Shown: positions 33,053 through 41,357, counted from the first letter of the stretch. The stretch: DNA of 64,000 nt from Sorangium cellulosum So0157-2 (GCF_000418325.1 NC_021658.1:2604001-2668000); one strand, 5' to 3'. A program made the numbers and translations. The notes: a model not told the origin generated them from the letters alone.

Positions 33053-34297
33053 ATGACGACAGCTGCCCCGCAACGGAAGACGCCGTTCACGCCCTACCAG
33101 CGGCGGCTGTTCTGGTTCCTCAGCGTGGCCTCGTTCTTCGAGGGCTACGACTACCTGGCGCTCACGCAGATCTTGCCGAACATCGGCGCGGAGATGGGCC
33201 TCGCGGCCCGCCACGAGGGGCTGCTCGTCGGGTTCATCAACGCGGGGACGATGATCGCGTACCTGCTCGTGCGCAAGGCGGACGAGTGGGGCCGGCGGCG
33301 GGTGCTCACGATCACGATCCTGGGCTACACGCTCTTCTCCGTGCTCACGGGGTTTGCGCCGAACGTCTATGTCTTCGCCGTCTTCCAGCTCCTCGCGCGC
33401 ATCTTCCTCCTCGGCGAGTGGGCGGTCAGCATGGTGTACGCGGCCGAGGAGTACCCGAGCGACCGGCGCGGGATGGTGATCGGCGTCATCCAGGCGTTCT
33501 CGAGCCTGGGATCCATCGTGTGCGCCGGGGTGGTGCCGCTGCTCCTCTCGACCTCGTACGGCTGGCGCAGCGTCTATTTCGTCGGCGGGATCCCGCTCCT
33601 CATCATGGCGGTGGCCCGGCGCGGGCTGCGCGAGACGGCGCGGTTCGAGCAGGCGGCCGCCGCGCGGGAGGCGGAGGGCGCGCAGCCGTTCATGCGCATC
33701 TGGAGCTCGCCGTACCGCGGGCGGATGCTGCAGCTCGCGCTCATCTGGGGGCTGACGTACGTTTGCACGCAGAACGCGGTGACGTTCTGGAAGACGTTCG
33801 CGCTCCGGGAGCGCGGGTTCACCGACGCCGAGGTGGGCGCCAGCATCACCTTCGCCGCGCTGGTGTCGATGCCGCTCATCTTCGTCTCGGGCAAGCTGCT
33901 CGACGTGATGGGCCGCCGCGCGGGCGCGGTGATCATCTATCTTCTGGCGGCGGTCGGCGTGCTCGGCGCCTACTCCCTGGGCTCGCGCGCCGGGCTCACG
34001 GTCGCGCTGGTCTTCGCCATCTTCGGCGCGAGCGGCGTGCTGCCCGTGCTCAACGCGTACAACGCCGAGCTCTTCCCGACGCACCTCCGGGGCGACGCGC
34101 TCGCCTGGTCCAACAACCTGCTCGGCCGGATCGGCTACATCCTCTCTCCGGTCGCCGTGGGCGTCGCGGCAGAGCGGATGGGCTGGGGACCTGCGGTGTC
34201 CGCGACGGCGATCTTCCCGGTGCTCGCGCTGGCGCTCATCCTGTGGCTCCTGCCCGAGACGCGCGGCAAGGAGCTCGAGGAGACGGCGCGGGTGTAG
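33053..34297 (+). CDS. MFS transporter, sugar-porter/aromatic-acid-like subgroup
   Basis: 414 residues, 12 predicted helices. Signature features: a first helix FEGYDYLALTQILPNIGAEMG, loop 2-3 RKADEWGRRRVL, an MFS-type loop 6-7 (RRGLRETARFEQAA) and loop 8-9 DVMGRRAGAV. The C-terminus LPETRGKELEETARV matches the PETRGKxLEE signature of the sugar-porter/AAHS group. It is 13 bp after the GNAT gene and preceded by GAGGTGAT, so it is the last gene of the three-gene operon. The substrate is probably an organic acid or the modified metabolite made by the operon. Confidence 0.88.
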   Translation: MTTAAPQRKTPFTPYQRRLFWFLSVASFFEGYDYLALTQILPNIGAEMGLAARHEGLLVGFINAGTMIAYLLVRKADEWGRRRVLTITILGYTLFSVLTGFAPNVYVFAVFQLLARIFLLGEWAVSMVYAAEEYPSDRRGMVIGVIQAFSSLGSIVCAGVVPLLLSTSYGWRSVYFVGGIPLLIMAVARRGLRETARFEQAAAAREAEGAQPFMRIWSSPYRGRMLQLALIWGLTYVCTQNAVTFWKTFALRERGFTDAEVGASITFAALVSMPLIFVSGKLLDVMGRRAGAVIIYLLAAVGVLGAYSLGSRAGLTVALVFAIFGASGVLPVLNAYNAELFPTHLRGDALAWSNNLLGRIGYILSPVAVGVAAERMGWGPAVSATAIFPVLALALILWLLPETRGKELEETARV

Positions 34298-34680
34298 CCG
34301 ACCGCGGGCGCCCCTCACCGCATGTCGATCGACGAGGCGATCCCCACGCCCGGCGCCGGCAACCTGGGTCGACGCTGGTGCGCCCGGGCGGCGCGCCGAG
34401 CTCACCCGCGCCGACCGCACCACGAGCGGCGCCGGACGTCCTCACAACGACATACATAGCCTCCTGTCATGCTGCCGCGACGGGGGCTCGCAGGCCCTCG
34501 CCGCCTCGTCGGCGTGCGCACGTTCGAATGAGCTATTGCGTACAAGACGAATTTCACGGAACATCTGTGGCTTGCCGTAGTGCCGAGGCCAACGAACTTG
34601 GTCGCTGTGGGGGGACGACCATCGACCCGCGAGCAGGCCAGGGCGTGCCTCGCTGGATCGGCGAACCGGAGGCAGCCGCG
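34298..34680. other. Intergenic region upstream of the P450 gene
   Basis: No gene or clear repeat seen. The stretch around 34440-34570 is less GC-rich and may hold the P450 promoter. I see no definite -10/-35 or dyad. Confidence 0.5.
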
Positions 34681-35889
34681 ATGAGTCCCCTGATTGATGT
34701 GTTGGCGCCAGGTCTACGTGCGAATCCGCACCCCTATTATGCCGAGATGCGGCGAACGAGCCCGGTTTGCCAGGTCGATCCCGGCGGCATGTGGGCGGTG
34801 ACCCGGTACGAGGACGTGCTCTTCGTGATGAAGAACCCGGGGCTCTTCTCCTCCGAGGGCTTCAAGGTGGCGTGGCAGCCTCCCTGGGTGGGCTACAACC
34901 CGTTCGCCAACTCGATGCTCGCCATGGACCCGCCGGCGCACACGCGGCTGCGCGGCTTGATCCACCGCGCGTTCGGGGCTGCCACCGTGGCGCGGCTCGA
35001 GCCGCGCCTCCGCGCCGTCGCGACGGAGCTCACGAACCGGCTCGTGGAAGAGGCCGACTTCGTCGAGGCGTTCGGGCACCCGCTGCCGGCCTTTGCCATC
35101 GGCGAGATCCTCGGCCTGGATCACGCGCTCCACGCCAAGTTCAAGCGCTGGGCCGACGACATCGTGTCGATCACGCCCGAGCTCCCGAGCCCCGAGGACG
35201 CCCAGCGCGTGCGGACGACCCTCGCGGAGCTGACCGGGTACCTGATGGAGGTCATCGCGAAGCGGCGCCGCGCGCCGGTCGACGACACGGTGAGCGATCT
35301 CGTCCGCGCCGAGCTCGACGGGCAGCGGTTGACGGACGCCGAGATCGTCGAGTTCCTGGTCACGCTCCTGATCGGCGGGCTGGAGACCACGACGCATCTC
35401 CTCAGCAATTCGCTCCTGTTCCTCGCGGACCACCCGGACATGATGGAGCGGCTGCACGCCGATCCCGGCCTGATCTCCCCCTTCGTCGAGGAGATGCTCC
35501 GCTACGATGGCCCGGTCCAGACGCTCCCGCGGATCGCCACCGCGGACGTCGTGCTCTCGGGGGTGACCGTGCCGCGCGGCGCGCTGGTGCTCCCGATCGT
35601 GGCCTCGGCCAACCGGGACGAGGCGCGGTTCAAGGATCCGGATCGGTTCGACCTGCACCGTGGCTCGCAGGGAGGTCTCCATTGGGGGCACGGCGTCCAC
35701 TTCTGCATCGGCGCGGCGCTGGCCCGCATGGAGGCGCGGGTGGCGCTGGAGGCGGTGATCGCGCGATTCGAGCGGGTCGAGCGCGTTCCTCACGAGCTCC
35801 GCTACAACCGCACGCTGACGGTCCGCGGCCCGATCACGTTGCCGCTCCGGTTCATCCCCGCCCGGCGGACGGGCCAGCAGGTGGGCTAG
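34681..35889 (+). CDS. Cytochrome P450
   Basis: 402 residues, soluble bacterial class I type. Expected motifs are intact: I-helix GGLETTTH (oxygen-activating acid/Thr pair), ExxR at 271-274 (EEMLRY), and heme loop HWGHGVHFCIGAALAR with Cys342 as iron ligand. The N-terminal AMDPPAHTRLRGLIHRAF helix is typical of CYP107/CYP105-like actinobacterial and myxobacterial enzymes. It starts at ATG 34681 with GGAGGCAGCCGCG upstream. No ferredoxin or reductase gene is near, so redox partners come from elsewhere. It is alone, followed by a strong hairpin; the substrate is unknown. Confidence 0.92.
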   Translation: MSPLIDVLAPGLRANPHPYYAEMRRTSPVCQVDPGGMWAVTRYEDVLFVMKNPGLFSSEGFKVAWQPPWVGYNPFANSMLAMDPPAHTRLRGLIHRAFGAATVARLEPRLRAVATELTNRLVEEADFVEAFGHPLPAFAIGEILGLDHALHAKFKRWADDIVSITPELPSPEDAQRVRTTLAELTGYLMEVIAKRRRAPVDDTVSDLVRAELDGQRLTDAEIVEFLVTLLIGGLETTTHLLSNSLLFLADHPDMMERLHADPGLISPFVEEMLRYDGPVQTLPRIATADVVLSGVTVPRGALVLPIVASANRDEARFKDPDRFDLHRGSQGGLHWGHGVHFCIGAALARMEARVALEAVIARFERVERVPHELRYNRTLTVRGPITLPLRFIPARRTGQQVG

Positions 35890-35943
35890 TTCCGCGGGTC
35901 AGAACTCCCGCCAGGGATCTGCCTCGCGAGCGATAGAGAAATA

Positions 35944-36022
35944 AACGCCAAGGCGCCAAGGCGCAAAGGCGCAAAACTACAATATTTTTTTTTGCGTCTT
36001 TGCGTCTTTGCGCCTTGGCGTT
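35944..36022. terminator. Long hairpin terminator built from 9-bp-type repeats
   Basis: Left arm 35944-35976 pairs with 35990-36022: 33 positions with one mismatch and two G:T pairs, loop 35977-35989. The outer 13 bp (AACGCCAAGGCGC) are perfect. The arms are themselves tandem GGCGC(C/A)AAG-like units. It lies between the convergent P450 and CBM2-cytochrome genes, with a run of Ts at the loop. Similar AACGCCAAGGCGC repeats are common, dispersed elements in several bacterial genomes, so it may be a repeat insertion co-opted as terminator. Confidence 0.75.
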
Positions 36023-36148
36023 GAATTCTCCCTCCGGATCCCTGGCGGGCGGAACTAGATCGTCTGGCGGCGCGGGTAGGGCGACGACGGGCGACGGCGC
36101 TGCTGTGGAACCAGCGTCGCTCGCGCCGTCGTCCGGCGCGCGCAGAGC

Positions 36149-37276
36149 TCAGCGGTCGGGGGCGCCCGCGCAGATCCAGTCGTTGATCGTCTTGAGCTCG
36201 GCCTCGGGCAGCGACGAGCCCGGGGGCATGCTGCTCTCGTCAGGGTCGCACAGGCCGACGTCCTTCAGCTTGTTCATCAGGTAGCTGTCGCTCGGCATGA
36301 ACGGCACGACGAGCGCCTTTTCGCTGGAGCACGAGCCGGCGTCCTGATTGACCAGCGCGCCGACCGCCGCGCTCGCGCGGAGGTCGAGCCGGCCGGCCGG
36401 CGAGGTGGGATTGCCGTGACAGAACTGGTTCGCGCAGCTCTTCACCAGGATAGGCTCCACATCGGCGAAGGTCGCGGTGTCCGGGCCGCACGCCGGATCC
36501 AGCGGCGGTGCGCCGCCGGTGCCCGCGGTGGTGGAGCCGCCGCCAGCGCCGCCCTCGCCGCCGGCGCCCGCGGGGGTCGTGGCGCCGCCAGCGCCGCCCT
36601 CGCCGCCAGCGCCGCCCTCGCCGCCGGTGCCCGTGGTGACCTCGGCGCCGCCCTCGCCGCCGGCGCCCGTCGTGGTGGTCGTGCCGCCGCCCTCGCCGCC
36701 GGCGCCCGTCGTGGTCGTGCCGCCGCCCTCGCCGCCGGTGCCCGTGGTGGTCGTGCCGCCGCCCTCGCCGCCCTCGCCGCCGCTGCCGCCGACCCCCGTG
36801 GCGCCGCCCGACCCGACGCTGCTGCTCACGGAGGTGCTCGTGCTGACGTCCGGCCCTCCGGTGCCGTCGACCGAGACGAGCGTGGGCCTGCCGGTACCGC
36901 TCCCGCAGAACCCCCACATGGTCGAGGCGCCCGGATCCAGCTTCCCGTTGTAGGACTCGTTGACGGCCCTGATCTGCCCGTCCGACGGCGTGATGCGCGT
37001 GTTCCACGCGTGGTTCAACGTCGAGCCGTTGAGCCCGATGACCATCCCCCAGGAGGTCGCCGCGCTGCTGCCCGTGTTCTTGATCGTCACGCTCGCGCAG
37101 TACCCGCTCTTCCAGTCCGACGGCACGGTGATCTCCGCCGTCATCGTGCCATCCGGGCTCACGAGCGCGGAGCCCAGCGTGCCGCTGTTCTCATCGCTGT
37201 GCGATCCAGCGCCGCAGGCGAGCAGGCTGCATGCAAGCGAAGCGGAGATGTAGCCAAGTAAGCGATTCGTACGCAT
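36149..37276 (-). CDS. CBM2 plus cytochrome c-like domain lipoprotein
   Basis: 375 residues, exported (SASLACSLLACGAG lipobox). The N-terminal CBM2-type cellulose-binding fold (about 45-140) has the Trp-rich pattern expected: VPSDWKSGYCASVTIKN, TSWGMVIGLNGSTLNHAWN, NESYNGKLDPGASTMWGFCG. A Gly/Thr/Glu linker of about 130 residues follows (repeated GGEGG(G/A)TTT(T) units). The C-terminal domain (about 275-375) is a cytochrome c-like module: CANQFCHG (CX4CH), Met in SSMPPGS, ending TINDWICAGAP. The start is ATG 37276, 6 bases after GGAG; ATG 37288 is an alternative. This pairing suggests a surface redox protein docked on cellulose, perhaps donating electrons to a cellulose oxidase. None is in this window. 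Confidence 0.8.
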   Translation of the reverse strand: MRTNRLLGYISASLACSLLACGAGSHSDENSGTLGSALVSPDGTMTAEITVPSDWKSGYCASVTIKNTGSSAATSWGMVIGLNGSTLNHAWNTRITPSDGQIRAVNESYNGKLDPGASTMWGFCGSGTGRPTLVSVDGTGGPDVSTSTSVSSSVGSGGATGVGGSGGEGGEGGGTTTTGTGGEGGGTTTTGAGGEGGGTTTTTGAGGEGGAEVTTGTGGEGGAGGEGGAGGATTPAGAGGEGGAGGGSTTAGTGGAPPLDPACGPDTATFADVEPILVKSCANQFCHGNPTSPAGRLDLRASAAVGALVNQDAGSCSSEKALVVPFMPSDSYLMNKLKDVGLCDPDESSMPPGSSLPEAELKTINDWICAGAPDR

Positions 37277-37300
37277 TAAGTTCTCCATGTCAGATCGGCA

Positions 37301-37337
37301 GATTCACGGGGTTCTGCTCAAGATGAATAAGTGAATC
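37301..37337. promoter_or_regulatory. Spaced inverted repeat upstream of the CBM2-cytochrome gene
   Basis: GATTCAC (37301-37307) and GTGAATC (37331-37337) are perfect 7-bp arms separated by 23 bp, 25 bp upstream of the start at 37276. The half-site GTGAATCAA recurs at the DUF2089 palindrome (42587). Candidate operator for a dimeric regulator. Confidence 0.4.
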
Positions 37338-37522
37338 AAAGACGCCCCGTGAGAACCGCCGTTTCCTGGTTTGAGTTCGTGATTCCCTGCCAGCGATCTC
37401 TTGATCACGGATGTGCTCGCCGGTTTATCCCCGGTCGCGACGGCATTGTAGTCGTCCGCGCGCATCACGCACAAAGAATCTCTGCCTTAAATGGGGTTCA
37501 AACATCAATTGATATCGGAACG

Positions 37523-37638
37523 GCTCAGGCATGCTCCTTTGCAATTGCAAGCATCGCGCCGGATCGCCCGCCGCCGAATCCCGCGCTGTGCCGGCGCCGC
37601 TCAGGCACGCTCTTTTGCAATTGCAAGCATCGCGCCGG
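37523..37638. repeat. Two 40-bp direct repeats with a TTGCAATTGCAA palindrome
   Basis: GCTCAGGCAYGCTCYTTTGC continuing AATTGCAAGCATCGCGCCGG occurs at 37523-37562 and 37599-37638 (2 differences). Each copy contains the 12-bp palindrome TTGCAATTGCAA (37539-37550, 37615-37626), and copy 1 is flanked by ATGC/GCAT arms. The 76-bp period continues weakly after copy 2. Not CRISPR: only two copies. Confidence 0.85.
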
Positions 37639-37933
37639 CGCGCTCTCTCCGCCCATACCCGCCCTGTGCCGGGCTCCGCAGGAGCCGCCCGCGCGCCGCG
37701 ATCGCCGGGCCGAACCGCGGATGCGGGAGCCGCCCGACGCGACGGCGGCCGTGGCGCGGACGGCCGGGCCGCGGTCGACCGCAGAGGCCGCTGGCCGCGG
37801 GCGCCTGCCGGAGGCGGCCCGTGGTACAGCAAAAGAACAGCGCTCGTGCGATCGGCGTCGATCGGAGGGCGCGCCGGACAACCATGGACTGGACGACCCA
37901 CGATCCACCAAGACAGCCAGAGCCGGAGGTCTC

Positions 37934-38128
37934 ATGAAGTACGTAGGTCTCGTACATTTCACACCTGAAGCGCTGAGCTCGTCGAGCGACGAGGCGCTGG
38001 AGGACGCCCTCGTCGCCGCGGCCGCGCGGCCGCCGCGCGACGGGCTGCCGCATCACCCCGCGGGCCTGGCTGGTCGGGGCCGGCCGGCGCTCGGCCCTGG
38101 GGCGGCGATCGAGAGACGTGGAGGAGTC
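37934..38128 (+). pseudogene. Possible truncated small gene fused in frame to GFA gene
   Basis: ATG 37934 has a strong ribosome-binding site (GGAGG, 4-base spacer) and starts MKYVGLVHFTPEALSSSSDEALEDALV, then degrades into Pro/Arg/Gly-rich residues and runs in frame, without stop, into the GFA start at 38129. The beginning resembles small YCII-like proteins, but too little is left to be sure. It may be the head of a deleted gene or a real N-terminal extension. Confidence 0.4.
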
Positions 38129-38524
38129 ATGCTGACGGGCAGCTGCTATTGCGGCCTCGTGCGCTTCGAGGTCGACGATGCGTTCGATTACGCCTTCTAT
38201 TGTCATTGCTCGAGGTGCCGGCGGCGCACCGGCGCCGCCTGCTCCGCCGTCGGCGGGATCGCGATCGACAAGGTCAAAATCTCCGCGGGTCGCGAGCACC
38301 TCTTGAAGGTCGACGAGTCCGAGGAGGGGTATCGCGGCCTCTGCGATCGATGCTTCTCGCCGCTGTACGACACGGTCCGCGGGAACACGTTCGCTCACGT
38401 GCAGCTCGGCGCGCTCTCCAAGGCGCCGGAGCGACGGCCGGATCATCACATCTACGTCGGCTCGAAGGCGGCGTGGCACCCGATCACCGATGACCTCCCC
38501 CAGTTCGAGGAACTGCCGCCGTAG
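38129..38524 (+). CDS. GFA (Mss4-like) zinc protein
   Basis: 131 residues, GFA/glutathione-dependent formaldehyde-activating-like fold. Zinc Cys motifs: CYCG near the start, then HCSRCRRRTGAAC, and CDRCFSPLY toward the end, with YCHCSRC typical of the family. Members are often described as possible glutathione-S adduct enzymes, but the activity is unproven. ATG 38129 follows GGAGGAGTC. The frame is open upstream to 37934. Convergent with the PNGase F-like gene 50 bp away. Confidence 0.85.
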   Translation: MLTGSCYCGLVRFEVDDAFDYAFYCHCSRCRRRTGAACSAVGGIAIDKVKISAGREHLLKVDESEEGYRGLCDRCFSPLYDTVRGNTFAHVQLGALSKAPERRPDHHIYVGSKAAWHPITDDLPQFEELPP

Positions 38525-38574
38525 CGCGGCGGAGCGCGCGAGGGGCGCGACGCGCGCGGCCGCTCGCGGCGCCG

Positions 38575-39738
38575 CTACTCGCCGAAGGCGAAGTACGTCG
38601 CCGAGACCCTCCACACGCCGCCCTCCGCGATTGTCGAGATCTCCCACGCCAGCGTGTGCTGCCCGGGCACCCGCAGCGCGTCCGCGTCCCACGTGAACGG
38701 CGGCGACTCGCTCCCTGGACACCAGTTCGCCCGCGGCGCCCGCACGCTCTCGATCGCTCCGCACGGGTTCTCCAGGCAGTAATCGAACCCGCCGTCCTCC
38801 GGCCCGTAGTGCGCGATCGTGCAGAGCGCCTCGCAGTCGGTCCGCCACGGCCTGACGCGGGCAAGCTCGCTCCCGTCCACGAAGAGGGTGTGAATCCGCC
38901 TGCAGAACTCCTCGGCCGGTCCGATGCACCCCGACCCGGACTCGCCGCCGCCGTGGCCGGTGATCCGGTACTCCACGCGCGAGCTCACCGTCCCCTCGGG
39001 CACCTCCACGGCGAGCGGCCCCGGCCCGTCCGCGGTCGTCTGCGACCCGTAGAACAGCGGGACCACCGCCAGCACCTTCCTCGGCGCCGGCCCGGGCACC
39101 GCCTCGACCACGGCGCTCACGTTCCACCCGCCGTTCGAGCCGCTCACCTGACCGCTCCCGTCGGACCATGTCGGGATCACCACCCTCAGCCGGTGCTTGC
39201 CCGCGGGGAGCCCGTTCGCCACGTCGGTGATGTCCACCTCCAGGCGCAGCGGCCCCCCGAACGGCGTGATCGCGCGGACGAGCTCGATGCCTGGCGGATC
39301 CGCCGCAGGATCGACGGGATCGTCCAGGGAGAGCTCGAAGTTCCGGTCGAACGCGTCGCAGTCCGCGGGCCAGCTCTGGCCCTCCGGGGGCGGATTGTCC
39401 TCCCACGTCTCGAAGGGATAACACGTGCTCTCCAGCTCCACGACGAGCCTCACGCTCGCGAACGGCCCGTCGCGGAGATCGATGTCCGCGTTCGCCTGCT
39501 GGAAGTTCGGCTGGCTCGCGTCGCTCGTGATCCGGACCTCCTCGAACGCCGTGATCGTGTAGGCCGGCGCGGGAGAGGGCTCCTGCTCCTCGCCGCCTCG
39601 ACCGCCGGCCCCGCCGGCGCCGGGCTGCGCTTCCCCGGGCGCGCGCGCCGCGTCGTCGCTGCAGCCGGAGCCCCCCAGGACGACGGCGAAGCCGAGCGCC
39701 CCGGCGAGGGCGCGTCGCGTGCAACGTGAACCCGACAT
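38575..39738 (-). CDS. PNGase F-related glycoamidase-like lipoprotein
   Basis: 387 residues, exported lipoprotein (GFAVVLGGSGCSDD). After a Gly-rich spacer there are two beta-rich domains. The C-terminal part carries motifs of the peptide-N-glycosidase F family: ITGHGGGESGSGCIGPAEEF, RRIHTLFVDGSEL, VRPWRTDC and ANWCPGSE. Classical PNGase F releases N-glycans from Asn; the catalytic set (Asp60, Glu118, Glu206 in the flavobacterial enzyme) cannot be placed confidently by eye. At least eight Cys suggest disulfides. It starts at ATG 39738 after GGAGGATCTC. It could deglycosylate host or prey glycoproteins. The VOC gene at 39818 is divergent. Confidence 0.7.
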   Translation of the reverse strand: MSGSRCTRRALAGALGFAVVLGGSGCSDDAARAPGEAQPGAGGAGGRGGEEQEPSPAPAYTITAFEEVRITSDASQPNFQQANADIDLRDGPFASVRLVVELESTCYPFETWEDNPPPEGQSWPADCDAFDRNFELSLDDPVDPAADPPGIELVRAITPFGGPLRLEVDITDVANGLPAGKHRLRVVIPTWSDGSGQVSGSNGGWNVSAVVEAVPGPAPRKVLAVVPLFYGSQTTADGPGPLAVEVPEGTVSSRVEYRITGHGGGESGSGCIGPAEEFCRRIHTLFVDGSELARVRPWRTDCEALCTIAHYGPEDGGFDYCLENPCGAIESVRAPRANWCPGSESPPFTWDADALRVPGQHTLAWEISTIAEGGVWRVSATYFAFGE

Positions 39739-39817
39739 GAGATCCTCCGGGTCATGCCTGATGGCGAGATCCCACGGTAGCCTGGGCGGGGCCCGCCGCG
39801 GTAGCCTTCTCCTCCTC

Positions 39818-40243
39818 ATGGCACTCCACGTCGATCACGTCGTCCTGTGGGTCGAGGACCCGCTCCGCGCGCTCGAGTTTTATACCCGGGTGGTCGGCCT
39901 CACCAGCGTCCGCGCCGAGGAGTTCCGGGCGGGGCAGGCGCCGTTTCCGAGCGTCCGCCTCTCCGAGGCGTCGATCCTCGACCTGATGCCCAACTCCATC
40001 ACCGAGTTCGTCCGGAAGGCCACCGGCGAGACGAGGCCGTCCGCCGCCGGGAGGCCCATCAACCACGTCTGCTTTGCGATGGATCGCGACGAGTTCGACG
40101 CCCTGGCCGCCCGGCTCAGCGCGGCGCGCGTGGCGATGCACACGGCGAACGACCCGTCGTTCGGCGCGCGCGGCGCCTCCGTGCACTGGTTCTACTTCCA
40201 GGATCCGGACGGAAACATGCTCGAAGCGCGTTATTACCCGTAG
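39818..40243 (+). CDS. VOC family protein (glyoxalase/dioxygenase fold)
   Basis: 141 residues, two beta-alpha-beta-beta-beta modules. It starts LHVDHVVLWVEDPLRALEFY with a metal-site His, has a second INHVCFAMDRDEFD and ends FYFQDPDGNMLEARYY, where the Glu of the last strand is a usual ligand. The family includes glyoxalases, bleomycin/fosfomycin-resistance proteins and dioxygenases; the specific reaction is not decided. ATG 39818, preceded by CCTCCT but no AGGAGG. Convergent with the hydrolase at 40266, 22 bp apart. Confidence 0.85.
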   Translation: MALHVDHVVLWVEDPLRALEFYTRVVGLTSVRAEEFRAGQAPFPSVRLSEASILDLMPNSITEFVRKATGETRPSAAGRPINHVCFAMDRDEFDALAARLSAARVAMHTANDPSFGARGASVHWFYFQDPDGNMLEARYYP

Positions 40244-40265
40244 CCGAGCTACCGGGCGCGCGGCG

Positions 40266-41357
40266 TCACTCCGCGCGGAGGAGCGCCGCGATCTCCTCGA
40301 GCACGCGCGGCACCACGGGCAGGCTCGGATCGGCGTACGCCGCTTGCTGCGACGCGCTCGAGAGCGTCGCCTCCTTGAGCGTGTGGCTCATCCCCTCGAT
40401 GAGGACGAGCCTGGCGTCCGGCCGCGCGCCGGCGAGCCGCTCGGCTTCCTGCACCCCCACCTGGATATCGGCCGTCCCTTGCAGCAGGAGGATCGGCGCC
40501 TTCACGGCCGCGAGCTCGACCGCGGGATCGCGCTTCATCCACGAGATGATGTACGGCTGCACGCTCGGGCGAAACAGGCTCAGGAACAGCTCCGTTTGCG
40601 GGACATCCTCCACGAGCTCGCCCGCCTCGAGCCGGCCCAGGATCTCGTACGCCCTCTCGCGATCCTCGTCCGGCAGGCCGGCGAGCTGGTCGCGCAGCAC
40701 CTCGCCGATGGGCCGGCCCGCGCCGGCGATCGAGGCGTAGCCGTCGACGTCGATCGCCTGGGCGGCCAGCATGCCGAGCAGCGAGCCCTCGCTGTGGCCG
40801 ACCACCGTGACCGTCGCGAACCGCCCATCGTCGCGGAGCGCCTTCACCCACAGGACCGCGTCGTCGGCGCCCATCTCGAAGCGCAGCTCCTGCTCGCTGC
40901 GGGGCGCCGCGGAGGCGCTCCCGCCGATACCGGCCTTGTCGTAGCGGATCGACGCGACCCCCCGGTCCCGGAGGCCCTCCGCGAGGAGCCGGTACGTGTC
41001 CGCAGCGACGCCCGCGGCGGCCTGGTTGCCGTCCCGATCGGTCGGCCCGGAGCCGGGGAGGATCACCACCGAGGGGAACGGCCCGCACCCGGCCGGCACC
41101 TCGAGCGTGCCCTCGAGCGTGCCGTAGGCGTTCTCCACGGTGAGATCGACGCTGGTCGCCGCCTCCGGACAAGGCGGCGTGTCCGGCGCCGGGGGCGGCT
41201 CCGTCTCGTCCGGGAGAGCGCCGTCTCCGCCGGCGGACGACTCGCCCTCTCCGGCGCCGCAGCCTACGCCGAAGGGCGACCCCGCGAGCGCGACCGCACA
41301 CGAGAGAACGAACGCGGCGCGGCGCGCCGGGACCAGGAGACTCGAACGCAATGACAT
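40266..41357 (-). CDS. Exported alpha/beta hydrolase, lipoprotein
   Basis: 363 residues. The lipoprotein signal (VALAGSPFGVGCG) and an acidic Pro-rich linker lead to a hydrolase domain (about 70-363). Motifs: LPGSGPTDRDGN (oxyanion), YDKAGIGGSA, nucleophile elbow GHSEGS, LLLQGTADIQV (acid) and the final His in EGMSHTLKEA. The pattern GSGPTDRDGN plus GHSEGS fits the large secreted esterase-like family annotated as alpha/beta hydrolase with CocE/DLH relatives. ATG 41357 with GGAGG at 5 bases. The substrate is probably an ester at the cell surface. Confidence 0.88.
   Translation of the reverse strand: MSLRSSLLVPARRAAFVLSCAVALAGSPFGVGCGAGEGESSAGGDGALPDETEPPPAPDTPPCPEAATSVDLTVENAYGTLEGTLEVPAGCGPFPSVVILPGSGPTDRDGNQAAAGVAADTYRLLAEGLRDRGVASIRYDKAGIGGSASAAPRSEQELRFEMGADDAVLWVKALRDDGRFATVTVVGHSEGSLLGMLAAQAIDVDGYASIAGAGRPIGEVLRDQLAGLPDEDRERAYEILGRLEAGELVEDVPQTELFLSLFRPSVQPYIISWMKRDPAVELAAVKAPILLLQGTADIQVGVQEAERLAGARPDARLVLIEGMSHTLKEATLSSASQQAAYADPSLPVVPRVLEEIAALLRAE

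Larger units (their letters stand above)
37277..37933. other. Long intergenic region with palindromes and repeats
   Basis: About 650 bp without a convincing gene between the divergent CBM2-cytochrome gene and the GFA locus. It holds the 37301-37337 dyad, palindromes ATCAATTGAT (37504-37513) and TTGCAATTGCAA (twice), and a 76-bp unit present about twice. It is richer in A+T at 37290-37550 than its surroundings. Confidence 0.65.

Noticed and set aside
35944..36022. Transposon end or insertion sequence
   Set aside because: No transposase or target duplication seen; best read as hairpin terminator/dispersed repeat.
37523..37638. CRISPR-like repeats
   Set aside because: Only two copies, no further spacers, no cas genes.
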